NCBI GenBank assembly: GCA_903875465.1
Contig: CAIQWB010000069.1
Location: 1-52,562, forward strand
Reading direction: 5' to 3'
Length of the DNA stretch: 52,562 nucleotides
From: an uncultured Verrucomicrobia subdivision 3 bacterium
GTDB taxonomy: Bacteria > Verrucomicrobiota > Verrucomicrobiia > Limisphaerales > UBA11358
The translations under genes and the position numbers were made by a program. Positions 8,013 through 17,091 of this stretch are shown in pieces (position 1 is the stretch's first letter; each line of letters opens with the position of its first letter). The notes beneath the pieces are model-generated. The model was not told the DNA's origin. It saw nothing but the letters and a program-made list of their open reading frames with translations, and ran no database searches.

Positions 8013-8431
8013 CTATGAGAACAATTTGCGAATATTGGTTTTCACTTGCTCCAACCGGGCCGGTTTGATTGTTCCAGCCACATACAGAAACCCGGATTGC
8101 TCCAAGGCGAAGAGTTTTTGCGGACGGATAAAACTATCCTGGGACAGCCGCCTGGGGAAAAAGCGGCAACCGGCAGCGGCGCGGAAAAGCCAAAGGCGTT
8201 TGCCGGTCTGAAGGTTGGTTTGGGGCAATGGCAAAACCACCACCTCGCCCACGATAGGCCGGCCCACGCTGCATCCGCATCGCGTTTGCCCCGGAGGAAA
8301 CGCGCAAAGTCAGAGACCTCACGCGGAAACGATTCTGGCAGCGCGGTCACTTCTTTATCGCTCAGCTCCCGCCTATTAATCACTTGAATCGGCAGGCCAG
8401 GTAAATTGCTTGCCAGGGCGGCCAGTCTCAT
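8013..8431 (-). pseudogene. Second gene of the MoxR operon, apparently frameshifted
   Basis: An ATG at 8431 overlaps the moxR stop in an ATGA arrangement, typical of translational coupling. That frame reads plausibly (MRLAALASNLPGLPIQVINR ... VSDFARFLRGKRDADA) until about 8268. It then turns into Trp-rich nonsense. The frame that looks real continues from 8267 (GRPIVGEVVVLPLPQTN ... LFALEQSGFLYVAG) to the stop at 8013. Restoring one missing base near 8268-8290 would join them into about 139 residues. I do not recognise the family. It may be a sequencing or assembly error, a true frameshift mutation, or two short genes with a GTG start at 8267. Confidence 0.5.
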
Positions 8432-9543
8432 TCGGGCACCGGGGTTTGCTCCAGGATTTGCTGCACCACATCGGTGGTTTTCAGGCCTTGCCAGGGCGCT
8501 TCGCTGCGGACGATCAAGCGGTGTGCCAGGACGGTAGTGGCCAGCTCGCGGACATGCTCCAGGGTCACGGTGTCGTTCCCTTGAATGGCAGCCAGGGCCT
8601 GGGCGGCCCGGAACAAGCCCAGTGACCCGCGCGGGCTGGAACCGAGCACCAAAGCCGGATGCCGTCGCGACGCCTGGACGAGCGCGAGAATATAATCGCA
8701 CGCGGACGAACTGACCTTTACCTCGCGCACGGCCTGCTGGCATTCGGTGATGCGATCTGGGTTGGTCACCGCCGGCAGGGTTTCAATGGGATGCCGCATG
8801 CGGAATCGTTCCACCATCAGCTTTTCATCCGCCAGCTGGGGATAGCCCAGGGACATGCGGGTGAGGAAGCGATCTTTTTGGGCCTCGGGCAATTCAAAGG
8901 TGCCTTCCTGGTCGATCGGATTCTGGGTGGCGATGACCATGAAGGGCCGTTGCAGATGATAAGTTACCCGTTCCATGGTGACCATGCCCTCACCCATGGC
9001 CTCCAGCAAGGCCGCCTGGGTGCGGGGGTTGGAGCGGTTCACTTCATCCACCAGGACAATTTGGGCAAAGAGCGGGCCAAAGCGAAATTCCGTGCGTCCG
9101 GTTTGTGCATCCAGGTAATTGCCGCCCAGGACATCCGCGGGTTGCAGGTCCGGGGTGCATTGAATGCGCTTGAAGGTGCAGCCAGCGCTCAGGGCCAGGG
9201 CGCGGGCCAGCATCGTTTTGGCCACGCCGGGAACGTCTTCCAACAACAGGTGACCCTCGGCCATCAGGGTCGCCACCGCCAGCTTGATTTGCGCGTGCTT
9301 GCCCACAATCACGCGTTCGACATTCTCAATGAGCTGGCGGGCCACCGGGGCCACTTGCGGAAGCAAGAACACCTGGGGTGCTTCCACGGGAGGCACAATC
9401 AATTTCGCGCGGGCCACAGCCGGGGTGGCATCAAAGACGAGCACCGTCAATTTGCCGCACACCGGGCAGGTGACCTCCGGGCCGGTCATTTTGGCCGTCA
9501 CCTCGAAGGGTTGGCGGCAACGCTGGCAGAAAGATTTCGGCAT
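8428..9543 (-). CDS. MoxR-family AAA+ ATPase with N-terminal zinc ribbon
   Basis: This cytoplasmic AAA+ ATPase has 371 residues. Residues 6-30 form a zinc ribbon (FCQRC ... VTCPVCGK), which most MoxR proteins lack. The AAA+ core has a MoxR-type Walker A (LEDVPGVAKTMLARA, about 101-115), the sequence RIQCTPDLQPADVLGG, Walker B (IVLVDEVNRS, about 162-171), FMVIATQNPIDQEGTFELPE and DRFLTRM. MoxR proteins act as chaperones that mature metal- or von-Willebrand-domain proteins, usually with DUF58/VWA genes downstream. Here the coupled downstream gene is short and apparently frameshifted, and no DUF58 or VWA gene is present. Confidence 0.9.
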   Translation of the reverse strand: MPKSFCQRCRQPFEVTAKMTGPEVTCPVCGKLTVLVFDATPAVARAKLIVPPVEAPQVFLLPQVAPVARQLIENVERVIVGKHAQIKLAVATLMAEGHLLLEDVPGVAKTMLARALALSAGCTFKRIQCTPDLQPADVLGGNYLDAQTGRTEFRFGPLFAQIVLVDEVNRSNPRTQAALLEAMGEGMVTMERVTYHLQRPFMVIATQNPIDQEGTFELPEAQKDRFLTRMSLGYPQLADEKLMVERFRMRHPIETLPAVTNPDRITECQQAVREVKVSSSACDYILALVQASRRHPALVLGSSPRGSLGLFRAAQALAAIQGNDTVTLEHVRELATTVLAHRLIVRSEAPWQGLKTTDVVQQILEQTPVPE

Positions 9544-9636
9544 AGATGGATATAAGTTTGGTTGTTTGAATAGCAGATTTTATCCCGGGGCAATAGTTGA
9601 ATTATCGAGTTTTGGTGCGGGGCAGAGGCCGGTTGA

Positions 9637-11928
9637 ATGCCACCATTCGCCGAGTCCCGGCTTTACAGGGTGGGTGGAGCAATTTACTGTGCTGGCCGCA
9701 TGAGCAATTATCCTTTGCGAAAGATCATGACCCAGGACCAGCCCGTCACAGCGTTGCCGCCACGCACGCCCCCCTTTCGCCGCCCCCGGTGGGCCATGCT
9801 ACTTGGCGGTGTTTTAAACCTGGTCTGGCTGCTGGCCGGGCCAAACCAAACCGTTGCGGAAGCGGCGGGCACCAATCAAATATCCATGGAAACTGCCGAC
9901 CCCTACCTCTGGCTGGAAGACATTCACGCCCCCAAGTCCATGGCCTGGGTGAAAGACCAGAACGCCAAGTCTACCGGCGTGTTGCAGGCGGACCCGGACT
10001 ACCGGCCGGATTATGACGCCCTGCTCAAGGTCATGGATGCGACGGACCGTATTCCGTTCGGCAATTTTGATCATCAATATATCTTCAATTTCTGGCAGGA
10101 TGCGCCGCATCCCAAGGGAGTTTGGCGGCGCACGACGATTACGGATTACGCCCAGGCCCAACCGACGTGGGAAACCTTGATTGATGTGGATCAACTGGCC
10201 AAGGACGAAAAGGAAAACTGGGTTTGGAAAGGAGCGGACAGCGCCCCCTCGCTCAAGCATTCGCTGGTCAATCTGTCGCGGGGTGGTGGCGATGCGGTGG
10301 TGGTGCGTGAATTTGACCACGCCAGCGGGACGTTTATCAAGGATGGTTTTACCCTGCCTGAGGCGAAATCCGCCATTACTTACCTGGACGATGACACCGT
10401 GCTCTTCGGGACGGATTTTGGCCCCGGCTCCCTGACCAAGAGCGGTTATCCCCGGATCGTGAAATTATGGAAGCGCGGCGAGCCACTGTCCGCCGCCCGG
10501 ACGGTTTACGAAGGCCAGGTCGATGATGTGTCGGACAACGGCATCGTGTTCCGGCAGCCCGCTGGCAACATCGCCCTGATCAACCGGGGCATCACCTTCT
10601 ACACCCAGGAATATTTTTATCTGCAAGCGGATGGCTCCACGCTGAAGCTCCCGCTGCCGCTGGGAGCCGACCTGAAAGGCGCGCAAAACGGCAACCTGAT
10701 CTTTACTTTGCGCGATGACTGGACGCCCCCGGCGGGCAAGCTGATCACGAAAGGGTCGCTAGTCGCCTTCCCCCTGCTTCCCTTCGTGAGGTCGCAACAA
10801 CCGCCCACCTTTTCCGTGCTGTACACGCCGGATGAGCGGAGCTCGGTGGATGCCGTGGCCGCCGGGCGCGATGCGGTGTATGTTTCCATTTATAGTAATG
10901 TGACGGGGAGCATTCACGCTTTCCACGGTGGAGCCGATGGCACTTGGAGTGATACCAAGCTGGATCTGCCCGCCGGGGGTTCCACCAGCATCGCCGCCGC
11001 CAATGATTGGGGTCCGGAGGCGCAATTCACGTTTGAAAGTTACATTCAGCCGCCCACCTTGTATGCCGATGCGGGTGACCATCATTTGGTGGCGATCAAA
11101 TCGCTGCCTGCCCGTTTCGAGGCGGCCAACCTGGCGACGGAACAGTTTTTCGCCACCTCCAAGGACGGCACCAAAATTCCTTATTTCGTCACCAAAGCCA
11201 AATCGGTCACGGGCCCCGCGCCCACGGTGCTGTATGGCTATGGCGGCTTTGAGATTTCGCTGACCCCGAAATACTCGCCTAATTTCGGGCTGCTCTGGTT
11301 GAACCGGGGCGGGATTTTTGTGGTGGCGAATATTCGCGGCGGTGGAGAGTTTGGCCCGGGCTGGCACCAGGCCGCCCTGCTGGAGCACCGGCAAAATGCC
11401 TATGATGATTTCCAAGCGGTCGCCATGGATCTGGTGAAGCGCGGTTTCTCCACGCCCAAGCAACTGGGCATCATGGGCGGCTCCAACGGGGGGCTGCTGG
11501 TGAGCGCCAACATGGTCGAGCGTCCCGAGCTCTTTGGCGCGGTGGTCTGCCAGGTCCCGCTGATTGACATGATTCGCTTCACCCAAATCGGGGCCGGGGC
11601 TTCGTGGAGTTCGGAATACGGCGATCCCGCTGATCCGGCGGCGCGTGCCTGGATTCTCAAATATTCACCCTACCAGAATGTGCAGGCGAACAAATCGTAT
11701 CCGCCGGTGTTCTTCGTCACTGCCACCAGCGACGATCGGGTGACGCCGGTGCATGCCCGTAAAATGGCGGCAAAGATGGAAGCCCAGGGTCACGAAGTGC
11801 TGTTTTATGAAAGCACGGATGGCGGACATGCCGCCGCCGCCAATCATAAACAATCGGCTGAAATGTGGGCGCAAAGTTTTGTGTATTTGAAGCAGAAGCT
11901 GGGATTGGGAGAAGGACTGAAACCATGA
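9637..11928 (+). CDS. Prolyl oligopeptidase (peptidase family S9A), exported
   Basis: This is a serine peptidase cleaving after proline in short peptides. From about residue 80 it shows the S9A start (DPYLWLEDIHAPKSMAWVKD), then a seven-bladed propeller region. The C-terminal alpha/beta-hydrolase domain has GGSNGGLL (Ser616), SDDRVTP (Asp699/700) and GGHAAA (His731). At 763 residues it is slightly longer than usual because of an N-terminal extension with a hydrophobic segment (AMLLGGVLNLVWLLAG), which suggests export. I kept the start at 9637 because AGAGG lies 8 bases upstream; starts at 9700 or 9727 are also possible. It is divergent from moxR. Confidence 0.92.
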   Translation: MPPFAESRLYRVGGAIYCAGRMSNYPLRKIMTQDQPVTALPPRTPPFRRPRWAMLLGGVLNLVWLLAGPNQTVAEAAGTNQISMETADPYLWLEDIHAPKSMAWVKDQNAKSTGVLQADPDYRPDYDALLKVMDATDRIPFGNFDHQYIFNFWQDAPHPKGVWRRTTITDYAQAQPTWETLIDVDQLAKDEKENWVWKGADSAPSLKHSLVNLSRGGGDAVVVREFDHASGTFIKDGFTLPEAKSAITYLDDDTVLFGTDFGPGSLTKSGYPRIVKLWKRGEPLSAARTVYEGQVDDVSDNGIVFRQPAGNIALINRGITFYTQEYFYLQADGSTLKLPLPLGADLKGAQNGNLIFTLRDDWTPPAGKLITKGSLVAFPLLPFVRSQQPPTFSVLYTPDERSSVDAVAAGRDAVYVSIYSNVTGSIHAFHGGADGTWSDTKLDLPAGGSTSIAAANDWGPEAQFTFESYIQPPTLYADAGDHHLVAIKSLPARFEAANLATEQFFATSKDGTKIPYFVTKAKSVTGPAPTVLYGYGGFEISLTPKYSPNFGLLWLNRGGIFVVANIRGGGEFGPGWHQAALLEHRQNAYDDFQAVAMDLVKRGFSTPKQLGIMGGSNGGLLVSANMVERPELFGAVVCQVPLIDMIRFTQIGAGASWSSEYGDPADPAARAWILKYSPYQNVQANKSYPPVFFVTATSDDRVTPVHARKMAAKMEAQGHEVLFYESTDGGHAAAANHKQSAEMWAQSFVYLKQKLGLGEGLKP

Positions 11929-12248
11929 AAATGGGTTTCAATTGTATATCTCAACATTCCGCGCACGTAATCCCCCGGCGAGCGTTTGCGAGTGACGCTG
12001 ATTGGAATGCCTTTTATGATTTTTCCAAGCAGGCCACGGAACCGCGCGCGAAATCGTAGCGGCGGCCCGGAGGAGGCTTGCCTTATTTTCCGCATCCTCG
12101 GCGCACCAATGACCGAACTGGCGGGTCTCCAGCCAGCCCGACCAAGCCTGGTTGCTGACCATTCCTCGCTTGGGAAAATCGATTGAATCAATCTTTGGAT
12201 TGATTTTATCCATTTTCCGATCAGCCGGCTTAGTGGTAAGTTGCGTTT
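11929..12248. other. Intergenic stretch with one AT-rich hairpin
   Basis: I see no convincing gene here. Short ORFs on both strands show no family signature. At 12186-12205 there is a perfect 8-base stem (AATCAATC / GATTGATT) with a four-base loop and a short T-rich run after it. It could be a weak terminator or an operator for the membrane-protein gene that starts at 12249. Confidence 0.4.
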
Positions 12249-12785
12249 ATGAATGTAGATGCAGGTATTAGTAAACCAAGCTTTGGCTCCCGTCTGTCAA
12301 TCACCTTGGGCAGTCTCGCCATGCTAGTCGGTGCGATCGACCCCATGGAAGGTTCCGTCATCATTCTACCCGGCAGTGCCCTGGTCGCGCTTGGTTACTG
12401 GCTTGGCCACCGAGAACGCCGTTTGACCCTTTACCGGGCTTGGGGGTTTATCCTCATTGCGTTTGGAGTCGCCGCGCTCTTCGGCTTGAGCCAGCTGGGG
12501 GGCATTGGGGGGCATTCCGGTTATTCCATATGGTGGGGCATCCTGTTCCTGCCCTATCTGATTGGCTGGTCCATGGGCGTTTGGGGTCCAGGCACGCCGC
12601 GATGGTTGCCGGGCTTGGGCAGCGTGGTGGGGCTCTGGTATTTGGTCCTGGCATCCATGGTGCTAAAACATGGGATTGCCCGGCCCGCTGGGAGTAATCT
12701 GCCGGCCTTTATTATTGGTGCGTTTGGCGTTCTGACGATGGCTGGTTGTCTTTGGCGGCTGAACCGGGGCGTGGCCAAACCCTAG
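12249..12785 (+). CDS. Small integral membrane protein of unknown function
   Basis: The protein has 178 residues and about five hydrophobic segments: SITLGSLAMLVGAI, GSALVALGYWLG, GFILIAFGVAALFG, WWGILFLPYLIGW with LGSVVGLWYLVLASMVL, and FIIGAFGVLTMAGCLW. No catalytic or transport motif is visible and I do not recognise a family. It stands alone between the peptidase gene and hemB. The codon use and hydrophobic pattern look like a real gene. Confidence 0.6.
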   Translation: MNVDAGISKPSFGSRLSITLGSLAMLVGAIDPMEGSVIILPGSALVALGYWLGHRERRLTLYRAWGFILIAFGVAALFGLSQLGGIGGHSGYSIWWGILFLPYLIGWSMGVWGPGTPRWLPGLGSVVGLWYLVLASMVLKHGIARPAGSNLPAFIIGAFGVLTMAGCLWRLNRGVAKP

Positions 12786-12904
12786 ACACCCCCGCGAGGG
12801 AAAAGCGGACCGTAAGCGAGCCAAGCCGGCATTGGCGGCAGCATCCGCCCAAGCAGCGTCACTTTCTGCTTTTGTGAGGTCCCGGCAAAACTTACAATCG
12901 GGCC

Positions 12905-13900
12905 ATGAACATACAATCTCTGGCGTCCTTTCCGGTCGCTCGCCCGCGGCGTTTGCGGCAGTCGCCGGCGTTACGGCGGTTGGTGGCGGAAACGCAGTTG
13001 AATGTTTCCCAACTGGTCCTGCCGCTCTTCGCCCGTAGCGGCAGCAAGTTGCGCCGGCCGGTGGATGCCATGCCCGGGGTGTTTCAACTCTCGCCGGATG
13101 AAATTGTGCGGGAGGCCACCACGGCCTATGAATTAGGTGTGCCCGCCGTGCTGCTGTTTGGCATTCCGGACAAAAAAGATGCCAAGGCTTCCGGTGCTTA
13201 TGCCAAAAAGGGGATTGTTCAGGAAGCGGTGCGTTTGTTGAAAAAGGAATTGCCGGGGCTACTGGTCATCACAGACGTGTGTTTGTGTGAATATATGAGT
13301 CACGGGCATTGCGGCATTGTGGATGGTGGTAAAATTTTGAATGATCCCTCCCTGAAATTGCTGGCGCGCACGGCTGCGAGTCATGCGGAGGCCGGGGCGG
13401 ACATGGTGGCGCCCAGTGATATGATGGATGGCCGGGTGCGGGCGATTCGCGCGGAATTGGATCAGGCGGGATTTTTGGACACGCCGATTATGTCTTACGC
13501 GGCAAAATTCGCCTCGGCGTTTTATGGACCCTTCCGGGAGGTGGCGGAGTCCACGCCGCAGTTCGGCGACCGGCGGAGTTATCAGATGGATGCGGCCAAC
13601 GCCAACGAAGCTCTGCGGGAAGTGGCCCAGGATATCCAGGAGGGGGCGGATCTGGTCATGGTCAAACCAGCGCTAGCCTATCTGGATATTATTCAGCGGG
13701 TTAAAGCCGAGTTTGGGCTGCCCACGGCGGCCTACGCCGTGAGCGGGGAGCATGCCATGATCAAGGCGGCGGCCCAGCGGGGTTGGATCGATGAAAAGGC
13801 GGTGACCTTGGAGAGTTTGCTGGCCATGCGGCGGGCGGGGGCGGATATTTTGATCACCTATGCGGCGATGGATGTGGCCCGCTGGCTGCGCCCGGGGTGA
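12905..13900 (+). CDS. hemB: Delta-aminolevulinic acid dehydratase (porphobilinogen synthase)
   Basis: This cytosolic enzyme condenses two 5-aminolevulinate molecules to porphobilinogen in haem synthesis. The 331-residue length is typical. The zinc-site cysteines appear in DVCLCEYMSHGHCG (about residues 124-136), marking the Zn-dependent rather than the Mg-only type. The Schiff-base lysines are in MSYAAKFASAF (Lys201) and VMVKPALAYLD (Lys254). SAAMDVARWL-like sequence closes the protein (YAAMDVARWL). No other haem genes are adjacent. Confidence 0.97.
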   Translation: MNIQSLASFPVARPRRLRQSPALRRLVAETQLNVSQLVLPLFARSGSKLRRPVDAMPGVFQLSPDEIVREATTAYELGVPAVLLFGIPDKKDAKASGAYAKKGIVQEAVRLLKKELPGLLVITDVCLCEYMSHGHCGIVDGGKILNDPSLKLLARTAASHAEAGADMVAPSDMMDGRVRAIRAELDQAGFLDTPIMSYAAKFASAFYGPFREVAESTPQFGDRRSYQMDAANANEALREVAQDIQEGADLVMVKPALAYLDIIQRVKAEFGLPTAAYAVSGEHAMIKAAAQRGWIDEKAVTLESLLAMRRAGADILITYAAMDVARWLRPG

Positions 13901-13975
13901 AATTCCTGCCTTTTTGGTTTGACCCACCTTGCTTCGACTGGGTAGGGTTGACATTCCTATTTTAGAAAAAGACAT

Positions 13976-15595
13976 ATGATCGGTACGATTCGCAAACATT
14001 CGGGCTGGCTTTGGCTGGTTATCATCACGGCCACCATTATTTCATTCGTTTTCTGGGGTGCCAGCTCGGCGCGCGTCGGCGGCGGCGGTGGCGGCACCAA
14101 TTTGGGAACGGTCTATGGCAAAAAAGTCACCCCGGAGGAATACTACCGGGCGAAAAAGGATTTTTATTTGTCCTATTGGTTTGGCTCGGGGCGCTGGCCG
14201 GATGACGCGGCGATGGCCCCGACCGAAATGGAGCAGCAAATTTACCTGAGCCTGCTGCTCACGAAAAAGGCCGAGCAATTGGGGGTGCATGTGGATGAAA
14301 ATGCCACGGCCGCCTCCGCCAGTTCCCGCCTGGCTGGCTTGGGTCGCAATGGCCAAACGGTGCCGCTGGATGCACTGGTGGAGCAAGCGCTGGCTCCGAA
14401 AGGATTTTCCGCCGCCGACTTTGAGAGCTATGTGCGCCATGATTTGATGATCCGCCAGTTGGTGCAAGCCCTGGGCTTGCCCGGCGAACTGGTGACCCCG
14501 CAGGAGGCCAAGGCCGCCTATCAGCGCGAAAATGAAGAGTTGTCCAGCCAGATCGTGTTTTTCAGCTCCTCCAATTATGTGACTTTGGTTAAACCCACGC
14601 CGGCGGCCATTGGTCAATTTTACACGAATTATCAGGCGCAATACCGCCTGCCGGACCGTGTGCAAATCAATTACGTGGTCTACTCCCTTTCCAATTATTT
14701 GACCCAAGCCCGGGCCGAATGGGCCAAAACCAATTTGAGTGACAATGTGGACGCTTATCTGCACAAGGTTGGCGAGAATTACAAAGGCTCCACCAACGCG
14801 GCGCAAGCCAAGGCCAAAATCACCGAGGAGTTGGTGCAGGCCCGCGCCATGGCGGATGCCCGAAAAGCGGCCAATGAATTCGCCACCGCCGCCTTCGCCC
14901 TGGACCCGGTGAAGCCGGAAAATCTGGCCACAATGGCCAACCAAAAGGGGTTGAGTCTGCACCAGACCGCTCCGTTTGCCAAGAGCACCGGCCCGGAAGA
15001 ATTTGATGGTTCGGGCAGTTTCACGAAAGCCGCCTTTGAATTGACCGCCGATTCACCGTTGGCGGGGCCGGTGACGGAAGGGGACTCAGTTTATGTCATT
15101 GGACTGGCCAAAACGCTGCCCAGTGAAATTCCTTCCCTGGACCAAATCCGCTTCCGGGTGGCCTTGGATTATCAGTCCCGCCAAGCCACTTTGATGGCGC
15201 AACAAGCGGGTCAGGCGTTTTATCAGTCCTTGACCAATCAAATGGCCTCGGGCCATTCCTTCGCCTCGGTGGCGGTGGCGGCGGGTCACCAAGCCACCGT
15301 GCTGCCGCCTTTCTCCATCAGCACCCAGGAACTTCCGGAATTGGGTGAGCACGCCAGTTTGGGTCAGGTCAAGCAGGTGGCATTTACCTCCGCCCTGGGC
15401 AAGCCAGCGGGTTTTGTGCCGACAGCGGATGGCGGTTTCATTCTGCTGGTGAAATCCAAGTTGCCGGTGAATCAGGCGAAGTTAACGGCGGATTTGCCCC
15501 AGTTTACCCTGAGCTTGCGCCGGTCACGCCAAAACGAGGCATTCAATCAATGGTTGCAGGGCGAAGCCTCCGCCAATATGCAGATGCCCAAATAA
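13976..15595 (+). CDS. SurA/PpiD-like periplasmic foldase (peptidyl-prolyl isomerase family)
   Basis: The protein has 539 residues. A single N-terminal membrane anchor (WLWLVIITATIISFVFWG) follows a short basic start, MIGTIRKHSG, the layout of PpiD-type inner-membrane chaperones facing the periplasm. Residues about 40-200 resemble the SurA/PpiD N-terminal chaperone fold (VYGKKVTPEEYYRAKKDF). A parvulin-like segment is plausible at about 330-430 (GSFTKAAFELTADSPLAGPV ... VYVIGLAKTLPSEIPSLDQI). It would assist outer-membrane or secreted protein folding, fitting a genome with many exported proteins. The next gene starts directly after its stop codon, so the two are co-transcribed. Confidence 0.75.
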   Translation: MIGTIRKHSGWLWLVIITATIISFVFWGASSARVGGGGGGTNLGTVYGKKVTPEEYYRAKKDFYLSYWFGSGRWPDDAAMAPTEMEQQIYLSLLLTKKAEQLGVHVDENATAASASSRLAGLGRNGQTVPLDALVEQALAPKGFSAADFESYVRHDLMIRQLVQALGLPGELVTPQEAKAAYQRENEELSSQIVFFSSSNYVTLVKPTPAAIGQFYTNYQAQYRLPDRVQINYVVYSLSNYLTQARAEWAKTNLSDNVDAYLHKVGENYKGSTNAAQAKAKITEELVQARAMADARKAANEFATAAFALDPVKPENLATMANQKGLSLHQTAPFAKSTGPEEFDGSGSFTKAAFELTADSPLAGPVTEGDSVYVIGLAKTLPSEIPSLDQIRFRVALDYQSRQATLMAQQAGQAFYQSLTNQMASGHSFASVAVAAGHQATVLPPFSISTQELPELGEHASLGQVKQVAFTSALGKPAGFVPTADGGFILLVKSKLPVNQAKLTADLPQFTLSLRRSRQNEAFNQWLQGEASANMQMPK

Positions 15596-16399
15596 GTGAG
15601 TGACGTCATTAAACTCTCCTCACCGGCCACCCGCGAATTTTGGGAAATCGCGGTGCTCCACGAGGATGAACACTTGCTCGCCCTGGACAAACCGTCGGGC
15701 CTGCTCACTTCCCCTGACCGCTATGATGCGGAACGGCCCAACTTAATGCGGTTGCTGCATGAGGCCATTGCGGCCGGCAAGCCGTGGGCCAAGTCGCGCA
15801 ATCTCACTTACCTGAGCAATGCCCACCGCCTGGATTTTGAAACTAGCGGGGTCATTCTGCTGGCCAAAACCAAGCCGGCCCTGGTGGCGCTGGCCAACTT
15901 GTTTGGCACGGAAAAGCCCGAGAAAAAATATCTGGCGCTGGTGCGGGGTGAACCGTTGGAAACCCATTTCACCGTGGAAGTGAAGCTGGCCCCGCATCCG
16001 GTCAAACTCGGCATGATGCGGGCTGATTTCAAAGGCGGCAAACATGCCAAAACGGTCTTTGAAGTGCTGGAAAATTTCATGAAATTCGGCTACGCACTCC
16101 TCTCCTGCCAGCCGCTAACCGGGCGGACGCACCAGATTCGGGTGCATGCCAGCCATGTTTCCCTGAAAATTGTCGGGGATGAACTTTACGGCGGCAAGCC
16201 GCTGTGGCTCTCGCGTTTGAAATCCGATTACCGGCTGAAACCCGGCCGGGAAGAGCGTCCGCTGCTCGCCCGCGTGGCCCTGCATGCCGAGCAACTCAAG
16301 CTTAACCATCCCATCACCAACGAGCCGGTGACCATCCAGGCACCCATTCCGAAGGACATGAAGGTGGCGCTGAAGTATTTGCGGCAATACTCGATCTGA
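15596..16399 (+). CDS. RluA-family RNA pseudouridine synthase
   Basis: The protein has 267 residues and a GTG start that abuts the upstream stop. It converts specific uridines in rRNA or tRNA to pseudouridine. The catalytic motif is HRLDFETSGVILLAKT with the essential Asp80. The later family motifs KKYLALVRG and LTGRTHQIRVHASHV are present. There is no N-terminal S4 domain, as in RluA/TruC-type members. The exact target base cannot be told from sequence. Confidence 0.9.
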   Translation: MSDVIKLSSPATREFWEIAVLHEDEHLLALDKPSGLLTSPDRYDAERPNLMRLLHEAIAAGKPWAKSRNLTYLSNAHRLDFETSGVILLAKTKPALVALANLFGTEKPEKKYLALVRGEPLETHFTVEVKLAPHPVKLGMMRADFKGGKHAKTVFEVLENFMKFGYALLSCQPLTGRTHQIRVHASHVSLKIVGDELYGGKPLWLSRLKSDYRLKPGREERPLLARVALHAEQLKLNHPITNEPVTIQAPIPKDMKVALKYLRQYSI

Positions 16400-16511
16400 G
16401 TTTGCCCCGGCCGGGAGTTGCCAAAAAGCATTTGGCTAAAGGGCGGTGGTTTGTAAATTTTTCTGGCGCAGGCGGCGTCTTTCCGTCCACGCTTCCGCCA
16501 GAAGTTATGAT

Positions 16512-17063
16512 ATGAGCCATTTTCCTAAAACCGCTTTATCGCTCATTGGTTGCCTGCTGGCAACACTCAGCCTGATTGCTGCCGAAAATCCCGCGGCCCA
16601 GTCTGGCTTGTCGATGACCACCACGGAATCCTACCAGATTCGGAATCATAAATTCGGCGACCTCCTGCGTCCGGAAGGAGCGAACGGCGCGGACGGCACC
16701 AGCATTGTGTTATATTCCGCGGAACCTTGGAAATGCATGACTTGGAAGCTGCATCCGGCCGGTGGCACGGGTTTTCATGTGCAAAACCATTTCACCGGCA
16801 AAACCTTTGTCGTGAACGCAACGCCGGGTGGCACCAATGTGATCCAGGTCAAACTGGTCCGGGTTCAGGAGGAACAGCCGGTCTGGGTATTTGAGAAGTT
16901 ACCGGACGGATTTTATAAAATTAGGGCGGCCAAATCCGGCGGGGTCCTCACCGCCATTGAAACGGTTGGCCAGTCCGTTCACATCGTGATGGCCCCCTGG
17001 CAGGATCGCGATGAACAAAAATGGCAGTTGGAAAAGATTGATCCGGCGACACTGACGATGTAA
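16512..17063 (+). CDS. Secreted ricin-B-lectin-like protein
   Basis: The ATG at 16512 gives a 183-residue protein with a signal peptide (ALSLIGCLLATLSLIAA). The rest looks like one ricin-type beta-trefoil. YQIRNHKFGDLLRPEG, GFHVQNHFTGKTFVV and GFYKIRAAKSGGVLTAIE resemble successive lobes of the form Y-I-N-x-x-S-G-K-x-L, and the end DEQKWQLEK is typical of the closing Q-x-W motif. It probably binds a sugar at the cell surface. It is monocistronic and convergent with argF. Confidence 0.65.
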   Translation: MSHFPKTALSLIGCLLATLSLIAAENPAAQSGLSMTTTESYQIRNHKFGDLLRPEGANGADGTSIVLYSAEPWKCMTWKLHPAGGTGFHVQNHFTGKTFVVNATPGGTNVIQVKLVRVQEEQPVWVFEKLPDGFYKIRAAKSGGVLTAIETVGQSVHIVMAPWQDRDEQKWQLEKIDPATLTM

Positions 17064-17091
17064 CTCAGGAGCTTAGACTTGCCTCAAGAAT

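Noticed and set aside
7912-8211. Plus-strand ORF of 99 codons
   Set aside because: It lies antisense to the better-supported minus-strand gene after moxR and has no family-like sequence.
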